Assembly (NCBI RefSeq): GCF_900110645.1
Contig: NZ_FOFB01000007.1
Location: 1 to 64,000, forward strand
Origin: Neolewinella agarilytica
GTDB taxonomy: Bacteria; Bacteroidota; Bacteroidia; Chitinophagales; Saprospiraceae
Reading direction: 5' to 3'
Length of the DNA stretch: 64,000 nt
Part shown: piece after piece, positions 54,391-63,394 of the stretch
Numbering within the stretch: position 1 is the stretch's first letter
Layout of the letters: each line of letters opens with the position of its first letter
The notes under the pieces: generated by a model
The model's database searches: none
Told to the model about the DNA's origin: nothing
What the model saw: only the letters and a program-made list of their open reading frames with translations
Position numbers and translations under genes: made by a program

Positions 54391-54430
54391 TGAATAAAAA
54401 GAAGGCCCGAAATAACCATTCGTTTCAGGC
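54391..54430 (-). terminator. Terminator of the membrane-anchored regulator gene
   Basis: On the minus strand GCCTGAAA (54430-54423) pairs with TTTCGGGC (54412-54405) and is followed by CTTCTTTTTATT. The stem overlaps the stop codon of the regulator and insulates it from the lactonase operon. Confidence 0.7.
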
Positions 54431-55333
54431 TTCGATACCTGCAGCGGTTACTTTGAAGCGATACCCTACCCCATGCACCGTAATAATCTCGGCCCCCTCT
54501 GCTCCTGCCAGCTTTTTTCGTAGCCGGGAAATGAACACATCCAGGCTGCGACCAACGATGATGCCTTCTTCGCCCCAAACAGCTTCGTGAATGTCTTCCC
54601 GACGCAGAACCTCGTTGCTGTTTTCAACCAGATAGTTGAGCAGTTTGCTTTCCCGATAGGTAAGTTCATGTCCGGCACCCGCAACGGAAAGTAACTGTGC
54701 GTTGGCATCGAAAGTAACATTCGGACTCAGGGAAGGAGGTCGTTTATCCACAAGGCTTACCGCGGAAGAAGCCGCAGGCGCCAGAGGTTGTTTCACCCGG
54801 GTCCGCCATCCGCCAATGAGTAACAAGAGGATGCCAGGCAGAAGCAAAAACAGCGGATTGCCCGTTGCACCTACGGCATTGGAAGCATGGAAGGTCAGTG
54901 TGATGTTCGCACAGCGTTCTTCCTGATCTCTTCCGCCACAGGCTATCCCCGTCTGTCCCGTAGGGTCGGTAACCGGATCTACCCACAGGTTGCCCAGAAA
55001 TATTTCACCGCTTTCACAGTCCTCCAATGAAAGACTGTAACTGTTTCTGATGCCATACCGGTTGATGGCTTTACTGGCTACCTCCGCCAGACTTGTATAG
55101 TCGATATTCCTTTCTAACTGCAGAAAAAGTCCGCCATCCGCCTGAGTTCTGACGGCAGGTATGCGGCTCGTTTCGTCTCCTTCACAGATGAGGTAGTCAT
55201 GTGCGATTTGCCGGAGGGCCAATGCGTACCGTTCGTCCTCTTGTTCCGCATCCGGCAGCAGCGCACTACTCAGCCCCAGCAACAGCAAGAGCCCGCCAAG
55301 CAGGAACAATCCACCTTGTGTCCACTTTTTCAT
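54425..55333 (-). CDS. Membrane-anchored winged-helix (OmpR/ToxR-type) regulator
   Basis: The 302-residue protein has a first membrane helix (residues 8-26), an extracytoplasmic domain with four cysteines (50, 106, 132 and 141) that could form disulfides, a second helix (159-176), and a cytoplasmic Trans_reg_C winged helix (about 204-296; ELTYRESKLLNYLVENSNEVLRREDI and SLDVFISRLRKKL, ending GVGYRF). Unlike ToxR, the DNA-binding domain is C-terminal. It probably links an envelope signal directly to transcription. The divergent gene 127 bases away and the adjacent sugar operon are candidate targets (inference). Confidence 0.85.
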   Translation of the reverse strand: MKKWTQGGLFLLGGLLLLLGLSSALLPDAEQEDERYALALRQIAHDYLICEGDETSRIPAVRTQADGGLFLQLERNIDYTSLAEVASKAINRYGIRNSYSLSLEDCESGEIFLGNLWVDPVTDPTGQTGIACGGRDQEERCANITLTFHASNAVGATGNPLFLLLPGILLLLIGGWRTRVKQPLAPAASSAVSLVDKRPPSLSPNVTFDANAQLLSVAGAGHELTYRESKLLNYLVENSNEVLRREDIHEAVWGEEGIIVGRSLDVFISRLRKKLAGAEGAEIITVHGVGYRFKVTAAGIEA

Positions 55334-55459
55334 TATGGCGAAGATAATGGCTGGAAGACGTTAATTTCTTGGTTTTACTCGCTGTTTACATCCTTTTACA
55401 ATTGTTTTAATGGTCAACTACTGGCTCCCCTTACCTTGGCAGTATCAATTATTTATGGA

Positions 55460-56326
55460 ATGCTGACAGCCCTTCTTTTTTCTCTTCTTCACCTGGCCTT
55501 AAGTCCGGTGGATTCTGCAAACCTACCCCCTCAATTGTACCTTAGTAAAGATCAGGGAGGTAGTTGGCAGCCCTTTAACCAAGGGTTACCAGAGCAAGCT
55601 ACTCCAGCCAACGTTCTGAACCACCCCGACGGCATTTACCTGACAACTGATGCGCACGGACTTTACTTTCTCCCGAAAGGATCTACCGTCTGGGAGCCCA
55701 GGAACAATCGTCTCCCCCAACGGATTGACATTAACGCCATCGCCGCTGATGGCGACAAGCTGGCCATTGGTACTTTCCGGCAGGGAGTTTACCTGTCTTT
55801 CAACGGAGGGAAAAGCTGGACGCCCTCGATTTTCAACCTTCGCGCAGGGTCCGTCCGGGCACTCCTTTATCACGAAGGGCTGCTCATCGCCGGTACTGAC
55901 GGCGGCATCTACCGTTCCCACGATGGCGGTATGAGCTGGAGGCACTGCTCAGACCTTCAACAAACCAATGATCTGATCGCCCATGGCGGCCGGCTATACG
56001 CCGCCAGACTAAAGGGCATCTTTGTCAGCGAAGACAATGGAGCCAGCTGGCAACCGTGCTTCGCTGGCAACACAGCTCAACGCTTTTTGGCGGACGGACA
56101 ATCGCTTTACGCTCAACTCATCGGTCAATCAATGATCCGGACAACAGACGGGGGCGCGAATTGGGAAATACCCATTGGCATGCTTAGCAGCAAAAACGCA
56201 AAAACATTACCACAAAAGCTGTGGTCAGGCTATCGGGCAGAACTACCTAACGACAGTTCAGGGCTCCGCTTTATCTCCAGTTCGCCACGTGGGTGGCTGG
56301 CCGGAAGAACCATGGACGGCTGCTAG
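55460..56326 (+). CDS. Exported sialidase-fold/BNR-repeat protein
   Basis: The 288-residue protein has an N-terminal hydrophobic segment (MLTALLFSLLHLALS) and repeated Asp-box-like motifs (LSKDQGGSW, SFNGGKSW, RSHDGGMSW, SEDNGASW, RTTDGGANW), so it is a short beta-propeller. No T9SS sorting domain is present. It is divergent from the regulator gene. ATG 55460 is used; the longer in-frame start at 55199 would overlap the regulator. A TACCTTGG box lies 20 bases upstream of the ATG. Confidence 0.75.
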   Translation: MLTALLFSLLHLALSPVDSANLPPQLYLSKDQGGSWQPFNQGLPEQATPANVLNHPDGIYLTTDAHGLYFLPKGSTVWEPRNNRLPQRIDINAIAADGDKLAIGTFRQGVYLSFNGGKSWTPSIFNLRAGSVRALLYHEGLLIAGTDGGIYRSHDGGMSWRHCSDLQQTNDLIAHGGRLYAARLKGIFVSEDNGASWQPCFAGNTAQRFLADGQSLYAQLIGQSMIRTTDGGANWEIPIGMLSSKNAKTLPQKLWSGYRAELPNDSSGLRFISSSPRGWLAGRTMDGC

Positions 56327-56332
56327 CCTTTA

Positions 56333-56382
56333 CTGCCGATTTCCGTCGGCAGATAATTTAATTCCGCCGACTGAAGTCAGCG
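56333..56382. other. Two adjacent intergenic hairpins
   Basis: CTGCCGA/TCGGCAG (56333-56339 and 56346-56352) forms a perfect 7-bp stem. A second near-palindrome, CCGCCGACTGAAGTCAGCGG, follows at 56363-56382. Both lie between the propeller gene and the DUF2911 gene. Confidence 0.5.
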
Positions 56383-56398
56383 GTACAAACACCAAATT

Positions 56399-57280
56399 AT
56401 GTTTAGAATAATCTCCCTTCTTTTTTGTGCACTCTTCATCAGTACAAGCAGCCTGCAGGCACAGTTCTTTCTCCCCCCGCTGAGCCCTAAAGCCAGCTTA
56501 ACCCAGATGGTCGGTAATACGATCATCAAAGTGGAGTACTCCCGGGCTATCGCCCGGGGCCGGACCATCTTCGGTGGCCTGATTCCTTACGATAAGCCCT
56601 GGCAAACCAGTGCCTCAGAAGTTATTATTAGTTTTGATGAGCCGGTTATCATCGACAAGCAAAGATTGCCTGCTGGCAAGTATGCCCTGATTACGATCCC
56701 CGGAGAGAAGGAATGGACCATCATTATCCACGACGCTAACCATGGCATCCTGGAGTACGGAAAGTCTGAAATCCGCATACAGACCTGCGTACCCGTAACA
56801 AAAGCAGGACGGCATTATGAGGCACTAAGCTTCGACTTTGACATCAGTGACAACAACGCCCGACTCTATATTTCGTGGACGGACGTGCAGGTTAGCTTCC
56901 CCATAAGCACCGGTATTAATGAGCAAATCACGACTTACATTGACAGCATAATTTCAGCGCCACTGATGGGCGATGGCCACGAATACTTCAAGCCCATAAA
57001 CTATCTGCTCTTTAATCAGCAACAACCCGATAAAGCCCTGGCGCTTATCGCTCGCTTTCAGGAAGTCGACAAGGGGGAATATCCTTACCGAATGCTCATG
57101 AGAGCCTACACGCAATTGGGGCAAAAAGACAAAGCACTGAAGGCTGCCGATAAGGGTATTGAGGCCGTCAAACGGGAATATGCTCACCAGCCGGAAAGAA
57201 TAAGTTCATTGCTGAAATCTTATGAAGAGCAACGAGCGATGATTACCGCGGGGACTACGAATGGGCAGAAGTCCTGGTAA
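56399..57280 (+). CDS. DUF2911 domain protein with TPR-like C-terminus
   Basis: The 293-residue protein has a signal peptide (TSSLQAQ) and a DUF2911 domain recognisable by SPKASLTQMVGNTIIKVEYSRAIARGRTIFGGLIPYDKPWQTSA and KYALITIPGEKEWTIII. A short TPR-like tail follows (PDKALALIARFQEVDKGEYPYRMLMRAYTQLGQKDKALKAADKG). DUF2911 is common in Bacteroidetes and has no assigned function. Confidence 0.88.
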   Translation: MFRIISLLFCALFISTSSLQAQFFLPPLSPKASLTQMVGNTIIKVEYSRAIARGRTIFGGLIPYDKPWQTSASEVIISFDEPVIIDKQRLPAGKYALITIPGEKEWTIIIHDANHGILEYGKSEIRIQTCVPVTKAGRHYEALSFDFDISDNNARLYISWTDVQVSFPISTGINEQITTYIDSIISAPLMGDGHEYFKPINYLLFNQQQPDKALALIARFQEVDKGEYPYRMLMRAYTQLGQKDKALKAADKGIEAVKREYAHQPERISSLLKSYEEQRAMITAGTTNGQKSW

Positions 57281-57406
57281 TTAGAAGCAGAGCAAATTTG
57301 GATACTATCCGTCTGGTTAAGCAACAAGAGAATTTAGGTACTTCCATCATACATTTCCTTGTTTAAACGTTTAGTGTAAAAGTTTCACTTCAGCAATCGC
57401 CAGTCA

Positions 57407-58372
57407 ATGCCTAACATTCTTGATCCTTTTCCCATTGAGCTACAACCTCGGATGCAAGCGCTTTCTGACAACCTTGATATTAGGATCCCCGCTAAGAAAA
57501 TCGGCCGAAACCTGCTCATTGCCACCTGGAACATCCGCGCATTTGGAAATCTTTCCCGGGTTTGGACCTCCAGCCAAACGGACTCTCCCCGTCGGGACCT
57601 CTCTTCGGTCCATTACATTGCGGAGATCGTCTCTCGGTTCGATGTCGTCGCCGTGCAGGAAGTTAAAGCCAACATTCGCGCCTTCCGGGACATGATGAAG
57701 CTCCTTGGCTCCAATTGGTCTTTTATCCTTACAGACGTTACTGTCGGCTCCGCCGGCAATGGTGAACGGATGGCTTATGTCTTCGATACCCGCCGGGCCA
57801 ACTTATCGGGTCTTGCCTCCGAAATTGTAGTACCTAAAGAATGGCTAGATGAAGTAGAAGAAAATTCGCTCAAAGATCAGTTTGTCCGGTCACCCTACGC
57901 CGTGAGTTTCCGGTCAGAATCCAAGACGTTCATCCTCGTCACCCTACACATTATCTACGGTAAAAAGTCGAGTGATCGCATTGCTGAACTCAAAGGCATC
58001 GCCCGCTGGCTAAGTGACTGGGCTTCTGATATCAATACCTACGATCAAAACCTGATCTGCCTCGGAGACTTCAACATCGATGAACGTGGCGACCTACTCA
58101 ATCAAACCTTTCTGGCCAAAGGCCTGTACGTTCCCCCGGCTCTGCAGGCGCCGGAAGCCACCCGCTCTATCTTCAATAAAGATAAATACTACGATCAGAT
58201 TGCCTGGTTCAACGGAGACAACAAGCAGCCAAAACTATCCATGGATTTACTGGCGGCAGGCAACTACGATTTTGTTCCCCTTCTCTGGAACGAAGAAACC
58301 CACTCCAAGCTTCAGCATTCCTGGATGATCTCTGACCACTATCCGCTCTGGGCAGAATTTTCCATTCGTTGA
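57407..58372 (+). CDS. Endonuclease/exonuclease/phosphatase family protein
   Basis: The 321-residue protein has the EEP fold motifs: LLIATWNIRAFG, VVAVQEVKAN (catalytic Glu), LGDFNIDERG, and SDHYPLW (catalytic His). It has no signal peptide. Substrates in this superfamily range from DNA to phospholipids and cannot be assigned. It is a single-gene unit. Confidence 0.85.
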   Translation: MPNILDPFPIELQPRMQALSDNLDIRIPAKKIGRNLLIATWNIRAFGNLSRVWTSSQTDSPRRDLSSVHYIAEIVSRFDVVAVQEVKANIRAFRDMMKLLGSNWSFILTDVTVGSAGNGERMAYVFDTRRANLSGLASEIVVPKEWLDEVEENSLKDQFVRSPYAVSFRSESKTFILVTLHIIYGKKSSDRIAELKGIARWLSDWASDINTYDQNLICLGDFNIDERGDLLNQTFLAKGLYVPPALQAPEATRSIFNKDKYYDQIAWFNGDNKQPKLSMDLLAAGNYDFVPLLWNEETHSKLQHSWMISDHYPLWAEFSIR

Positions 58373-58458
58373 AAAGGAATTCGGTAGAAAATAAATGATG
58401 CTCTATTTCTGACAGATTTCATACTTGCCCATAGGAGAATCCTGTTAGAGGCTATCCA

Positions 58459-59907
58459 TCACACCAAAATATCCTTAACGACCTTGCCGTGCACATCCGT
58501 TAACCGGTAGCGACGCCCCTGATGCTTATAGGTCAGCTGTTCATGATCTACTCCCGTCAGGTGCAGCAGCGTAGCCTGGAAGTCATGAACGTGCACCGGG
58601 TCTTTGATGATGTTGTAGCCGAATTCATCCGTCTCACCATAGCTGACACCCGGTTTTACGCCACCACCCGCCATCCAGATAGTAAAACAACGTGGATGAT
58701 GATCGCGGCCGTAGTTGGTAGCCGTCAGGGTACCCTGACTGAAGTTTGTGCGGCCGAATTCTCCTCCCCAGATTACAAGAGTATCTTCCAGCAATCCCCG
58801 CCGCTTTAAGTCAACGACCAGCGCCGCGGAGGCCTGATCCGTATCCCGGCACTGACTGGCAATTTCCCGGGGCAGGTCCACGTGTTGATCCCACCCGAGA
58901 TGATAGAGCTGGATGAACTTCACATCCCGTTCGGCCAGGCGACGGGCCAGCAGACAGTTAGCAGCGTAGGTTCCGGGCTTCCGGGCCGCTTCGCCGTAGA
59001 GCTCGAAGACTTCATCGGGCTCATCGGAAAGGTCCATCACTTCCGGAACGGAAGTTTGCATCCGGTAAGCCATTTCATACTGGCTGATTCTGCTTTGTAT
59101 TTCGGGATCCCCAAAGTCCTGCAGACGCAATTCATTGAGCTTCGCGATTTTGTCCAGAAAATCACGGCGGGCGTGCCGGTCAATACCCTTGGGGTCCCGC
59201 AGGTAGAGCACCGGGTCTTTGCCACTTCGAAACTGTACACCCTGATGCAGGGACGGCAAAAAGCCGTTACCCCACAACCTGGAATAAATTGGCTGTGGCC
59301 GTTGCGCGCCCCGGCTCAGCAACACGGTGAATGCCGGCATGTTTTCGTTTTCACTTCCCAGCCCGTAACTCATCCAGGAGCCAATGCTCGGCCGGCCGGC
59401 CTGCTGACTACCGGTCTGAAAAAAGGTAATGGCCGGGTCATGATTAATGGCCTCGGTGTGCATACTTTTGATAAAGCAAAGCTCATCCGCAATGGCCCCG
59501 ACGTGTGGCATCAGCTCACTCACCCAGGCACGGCTCTCTCCCCACTGTTTAAAGCCAAACAGCGACCCCGCCAGCGGCATGGAGCTTTGGTTGGCCGTCA
59601 TTCCGGTCAGGCGCTGATTTCCACGCACACTGGCAGGTAATTCTTCTCCATTCCGCTCCCGGAGGAGCGGCTTGTGATCATAAAGTTCGTATTGACTCGG
59701 GCCACCCGACTGAAAAAGATAAATGACCCGCTTTGCCTGCGGTGGCAGGTGCAGATTTTTGATGGCCGCCGGTAAGTCAGGAGCGGCCTTGTCCTGACCA
59801 CACCCCAGCAAAGAACCCAAAGTCAGGGCTCCGAGGCCAAGGCTCGCCTTACCGAAAAAATGACGGCGGTTATACTTTAGTCTTGCTTCGTGAAGAGGGT
59901 CAGTCAT
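58459..59907 (-). CDS. DUF1501 domain protein with Tat signal
   Basis: The 482-residue protein starts with a twin-arginine signal (YNRRHFFGKASLG, Arg14-Arg15) and a lipobox-like LLGC. The DUF1501 body shows FLFQSGGPSQYELYDHKP-type and GGEFGRTNFSQG motifs of the alkaline-phosphatase-like superfamily. It follows the DUF1549/DUF1553 gene by 28 bases in the same operon, the pairing usual in Planctomycetes and some Bacteroidetes. The function is unknown. Confidence 0.9.
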   Translation of the reverse strand: MTDPLHEARLKYNRRHFFGKASLGLGALTLGSLLGCGQDKAAPDLPAAIKNLHLPPQAKRVIYLFQSGGPSQYELYDHKPLLRERNGEELPASVRGNQRLTGMTANQSSMPLAGSLFGFKQWGESRAWVSELMPHVGAIADELCFIKSMHTEAINHDPAITFFQTGSQQAGRPSIGSWMSYGLGSENENMPAFTVLLSRGAQRPQPIYSRLWGNGFLPSLHQGVQFRSGKDPVLYLRDPKGIDRHARRDFLDKIAKLNELRLQDFGDPEIQSRISQYEMAYRMQTSVPEVMDLSDEPDEVFELYGEAARKPGTYAANCLLARRLAERDVKFIQLYHLGWDQHVDLPREIASQCRDTDQASAALVVDLKRRGLLEDTLVIWGGEFGRTNFSQGTLTATNYGRDHHPRCFTIWMAGGGVKPGVSYGETDEFGYNIIKDPVHVHDFQATLLHLTGVDHEQLTYKHQGRRYRLTDVHGKVVKDILV

Positions 59908-59935
59908 GGGAATAAGTTATCGGGACTTTACGGGA

Positions 59936-62900
59936 TTACTTTCTCTGCGCTTCATCAAGGTTGAAAATGGCGCTAACCACCATCGTGGCGGCAGCCAGGC
60001 TTTTTCGGTCTATTTCCGGGGGCGGTGGCACCGTACCGATGCTAAGCAGTTCATCGGCCGCTGCGGGATCTTCTTCGAAGTAGTCGGCATTCTCCGCCAA
60101 CATTTCCAGCAGGATGTTTTTCTCCGGCTCACTGGGTTCACGGGAAACTACCTGAACAAAAGCAGCCCTGATCAGGGCATCTTCACCTTGCTGATCCCGT
60201 AAGAGTTGCTGGGCCAGATGGCGACTGGCTTCGGCGTAGAGGGGAGAATTGAGTACGACCAATGACTGCAGCGGCGTGCTGGTTTTCTGGCGTTTGACGG
60301 TGCAGACGGTTCGTTCTGCAGCGTCCATGGTCAGCATGTCCGGGGGAGGAATGGTCCGCTTAAAGTAAGTATACAGGCTTCGGCGAAAGAGGTCAACGCC
60401 CCTGCTGGGCCGGTAGATCGGTTCTCCGATATCGGAGGCCATCTCATACCAAAGACCGGCGGGCTGATAGGGTTTGACCCATTTGCCTCCAATTTCGTCG
60501 TGGAGCAGCCCGCTGGACGCCAGTGCATGATCACGGAGCATTTCGGCCGTAAGCTTGCCCGACGGGCCACGGGCCAGCCAGCGGTTTTCGGGGTCTTCTT
60601 TCTCGTCTCCGGGACGAAGACGGCCGCTTTGCCGGTAGGTGTTGGAGGTAAGCAGGAGCCGGAGAATGGCCTTTGTGTCCCAACCATTATTACGGTATTC
60701 CAGTGCCAGATAGTCCAGTAATTCCGGGTGGGAGGGCAGGTCGCCCTGATTACCAAAATCTGCGGCTGACTTCACCAGCCCCTGGCCAAAGACCTGTTGC
60801 CAGAGTCGGTTGACGGCCACCCGGGCGGTGAGCGGGTGCTCCTCCATAAAGAGCCACTGCGCCAGACCCAGACGGTTCTTTGGGGCATCATCAGGAAGTG
60901 GCGGCAGGGCACTGGGCGCCTTACGGCTTACGGGTTCTCCGGGATGGTCGTATTCTCCTCGCAGACGCACAAAAGTGGGGTTTATCGTGTCTTTCTCTTC
61001 CATTACCATCACCTTGGGCAGGGTGCGATCGATGGACCGAAGGCTATCCAGCATGGCGGCCGTTCGGCGGTAGGGTTCTGAATAATGCAACAAGAGGTGT
61101 TTCTGCCAGCGGTCAGCAGTAAAACGGGCGGAATTTGGGCGCGAGGCCGCAGGTGCAGAGGAAGCTAACAGAGCAATGTCCACGGGGCTCAACTCCCGCT
61201 CATAGAGCCGGAAGTTGTCAATAGCGCCCCGGGCAAAGCCCCTTAACCCTGCTCGGGTACGCCCCCGCTGGTTCCAGTTTCCGATGGCGAAGTGATTGCC
61301 ATTCAGGATGGTCTTCCGCCTCAGGTTATCTACAACAATCTTTGCATCCTGCGGCTGCGCCCCGATGTACAAGCGGACTCCCCTACCCCTGCCAGACCCA
61401 TCGTAAGTCACCGCTACGTGTTGCCAGCTTCCCGCAGGCACGGCCGCCCGGGTGCGGACCTCCAAAGCCCGCAGGCCTTCGGGGTACTGGTCGGGCGACC
61501 ACCATTCTCCCGACAGACGAAAAGCCAATTGATTGTTAGCCGTCAGCACCAAATCATAGCCGTTATGCAGCAGCTCATCCATCCGCTTGCCCAAAATGGC
61601 CCGGGTGCCACCCCGCCCGTCGTGCCTGATCCAGACCGAGGCCGAGAAAGCCTGGTGGTGTTCAAAATCGCCCACCAGCCCCAGCGAAAGGTAGTTTTCG
61701 CCGTCAAAAGACAGGGCCTTCCCTTCTCTTCCGCTCACTTCCTTTACCGCCCCAAAGGTTGGTGGAAGATTGAAGTTCATCCAGCCGTCCTCCGTTTCCG
61801 GTAAGCCGCTGAGGGTTCGCCCCCCCTCATTATCGTTAAAATCAAAGCGGGCCACCAGCCCCTTGGCCAGCAAGGTTTCCTTTGTCTCCAAAACCGCGTC
61901 CTCCCCCGCGATAATTCCCGATCCTTCCAGCTCCCGCTGTCTGCTCTCCAGGCGGGTGATGAATTGCTCCACCTCCGCCAGTTTTTGCTCCAATTCCCGA
62001 CTTTCAATCGGCATATTCGGCACCGGCGCTTCGTCGTAATAACCGTTAGCCGTTCCCCTTTCGGTGATGTTGTTAAAAAAGGCCGTCAGCTGATAATAGT
62101 CCGTATGCAAAATCGGGTCGTACTTATGGGTATGACACTTAGCACATTCAACCGTGAGGCCAAGGAAGGCCGTCCCAAAAACATGCGTTCGGTCACTGGC
62201 ATATTCCGCCAGATATTCCGCTTCGATGACGCCTCCCTCCTGGGTGATGGGGTGATTGCGGCCAAAGCCGGTGGCCAGTTTCTGCTCGTAAGTCGCCTCC
62301 GGCAGCAAGTCACCAGCTAGCTGCCAGGTGACGAAGTCCCGATAATTCAGGTTCTCATTGAAGGCTTTGATGACCCAATCCCGCCAGGGCCACATCGTTC
62401 GGGGCCGGTCATCCTGATAGCCGTGGCTGTCGGCGTAGCGGCTGAGGTCCAGCCAGTCGATCGCCATCCGCTCACCATAATGCGGAGAGGCCAGCAAGCG
62501 GTCGACCACCTTTTCGTAGGCATCCCCCGAATCATCATTTTCAAAAGCCAGCAACTCCTCCGGCGTTGGGGGCAGGCCCGTGAGGTCAAAGCTTAGCCGG
62601 CGGAGCAAAGCCCCTCGTTCCGCCTCGGGGCTATGGGTCATCCCGCGCTGCTGAAGTTCCGACAGCACGAATTGATCAATCGGATTACGGACCCAATCCA
62701 TCTCTTCCACCTCGGGGATAGGGGGCATTTCGGGCGCCGAGAATGCCCAGTGCGGCTTGTATTCAGCGCCTTGCTCAATCCACCGCCGGATCAATTCTTT
62801 TTCATCATCGCTCAGTGACAGGTGACTCTCGGGTGGTGGCATTACCACTTCCGCATTACTACTGATGATGCGTCTCCACACTTCGCTGTTGTCCACGTCT

Positions 62901-63205
62901 CCGGGAACGATGGCAAATTTCCCCGCCTTGTTTTTGAGTTCAGCGTAGGCAAGTTCCGGGGTGTGGAGCGCAAGCCCCGCCTTTTGCTTGGTTTCATCGG
63001 GGCCGTGGCAGGCGTAGCAACGATCACTCAGCAATGGCTTTATGTGAAAGGTGAAATCAGGGCGCTCCGGAACAGCAGCAGCGTGTTCGTCGGCGCGCCC
63101 GTGGTTACTGAACTCGCCGAATGTACAGGTGCAGAGCAAGGTGGTAAAGCAAAGAAGGGTAATGAGCCATCGGCATCTCTTAACGGTAGTAATGGATCGA
63201 CTCAT
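59936..63205 (-). CDS. PSCyt1/DUF1549/LamG/DUF1553 multidomain protein
   Basis: The 1089-residue lipoprotein-like protein (lipobox region LLCTC) has, in order: a planctomycete-type cytochrome c domain with RCYACHGPD (heme c motif CxxCH), a DUF1549 domain (LRRLSFDLTGLPPTPEEL) with a second CAKCH, a LamG-like domain (GLVARFDFNDNEGG and YLSLGLVGDFEHHQAF), and DUF1553 (HPLTARVAVNRLWQQVFG). The domain order is typical, suggesting a c-type cytochrome associated with polymer degradation (inference). A family A repeat encodes SSAPAASRPNSA in a linker before DUF1553. Confidence 0.9.
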   Translation of the reverse strand: MSRSITTVKRCRWLITLLCFTTLLCTCTFGEFSNHGRADEHAAAVPERPDFTFHIKPLLSDRCYACHGPDETKQKAGLALHTPELAYAELKNKAGKFAIVPGDVDNSEVWRRIISSNAEVVMPPPESHLSLSDDEKELIRRWIEQGAEYKPHWAFSAPEMPPIPEVEEMDWVRNPIDQFVLSELQQRGMTHSPEAERGALLRRLSFDLTGLPPTPEELLAFENDDSGDAYEKVVDRLLASPHYGERMAIDWLDLSRYADSHGYQDDRPRTMWPWRDWVIKAFNENLNYRDFVTWQLAGDLLPEATYEQKLATGFGRNHPITQEGGVIEAEYLAEYASDRTHVFGTAFLGLTVECAKCHTHKYDPILHTDYYQLTAFFNNITERGTANGYYDEAPVPNMPIESRELEQKLAEVEQFITRLESRQRELEGSGIIAGEDAVLETKETLLAKGLVARFDFNDNEGGRTLSGLPETEDGWMNFNLPPTFGAVKEVSGREGKALSFDGENYLSLGLVGDFEHHQAFSASVWIRHDGRGGTRAILGKRMDELLHNGYDLVLTANNQLAFRLSGEWWSPDQYPEGLRALEVRTRAAVPAGSWQHVAVTYDGSGRGRGVRLYIGAQPQDAKIVVDNLRRKTILNGNHFAIGNWNQRGRTRAGLRGFARGAIDNFRLYERELSPVDIALLASSAPAASRPNSARFTADRWQKHLLLHYSEPYRRTAAMLDSLRSIDRTLPKVMVMEEKDTINPTFVRLRGEYDHPGEPVSRKAPSALPPLPDDAPKNRLGLAQWLFMEEHPLTARVAVNRLWQQVFGQGLVKSAADFGNQGDLPSHPELLDYLALEYRNNGWDTKAILRLLLTSNTYRQSGRLRPGDEKEDPENRWLARGPSGKLTAEMLRDHALASSGLLHDEIGGKWVKPYQPAGLWYEMASDIGEPIYRPSRGVDLFRRSLYTYFKRTIPPPDMLTMDAAERTVCTVKRQKTSTPLQSLVVLNSPLYAEASRHLAQQLLRDQQGEDALIRAAFVQVVSREPSEPEKNILLEMLAENADYFEEDPAAADELLSIGTVPPPPEIDRKSLAAATMVVSAIFNLDEAQRK
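61137..61178 (+). repeat. Family A repeat in the DUF1553 protein gene
   Basis: GGGCGC, then GCAGGTGCA, 12 bases, then AGAGCAATG. Its complement encodes an Ala/Ser-rich linker between the LamG-like and DUF1553 regions. Confidence 0.65.
63115..63155 (+). repeat. Family A repeat, degenerate copy in a signal peptide
   Basis: ACAGGTGCA, 14 bases, then AGCAAAG are intact; the GGGCGC block is eroded. It lies over the signal-peptide codons (LLCTCTFGEF) of the DUF1553 gene. Confidence 0.5.
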
Positions 63206-63394
63206 ACTTTATCGGGCAATATTATCCTTGGATTTCTGTGGGGCAGGTTCCCTTACTCCCCTCCTTCTTTGCCTAAACTACTAAAATATTCAACCATTCG
63301 CCAACGGCCATCCGCCATCTTAACCAATGCGACAAGTATTATACTCAAATCATGTACTCACGTCTCTGAAGCAGGAGAATGGCCTTCGTTTCCG

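Noticed and set aside
59731..59760. Additional family A copy in the DUF1501 gene
   Set aside because: Only CAGGTGCAG is shared. The GGGCGC block and the distal block are absent and the codons match the family, so chance is likely.
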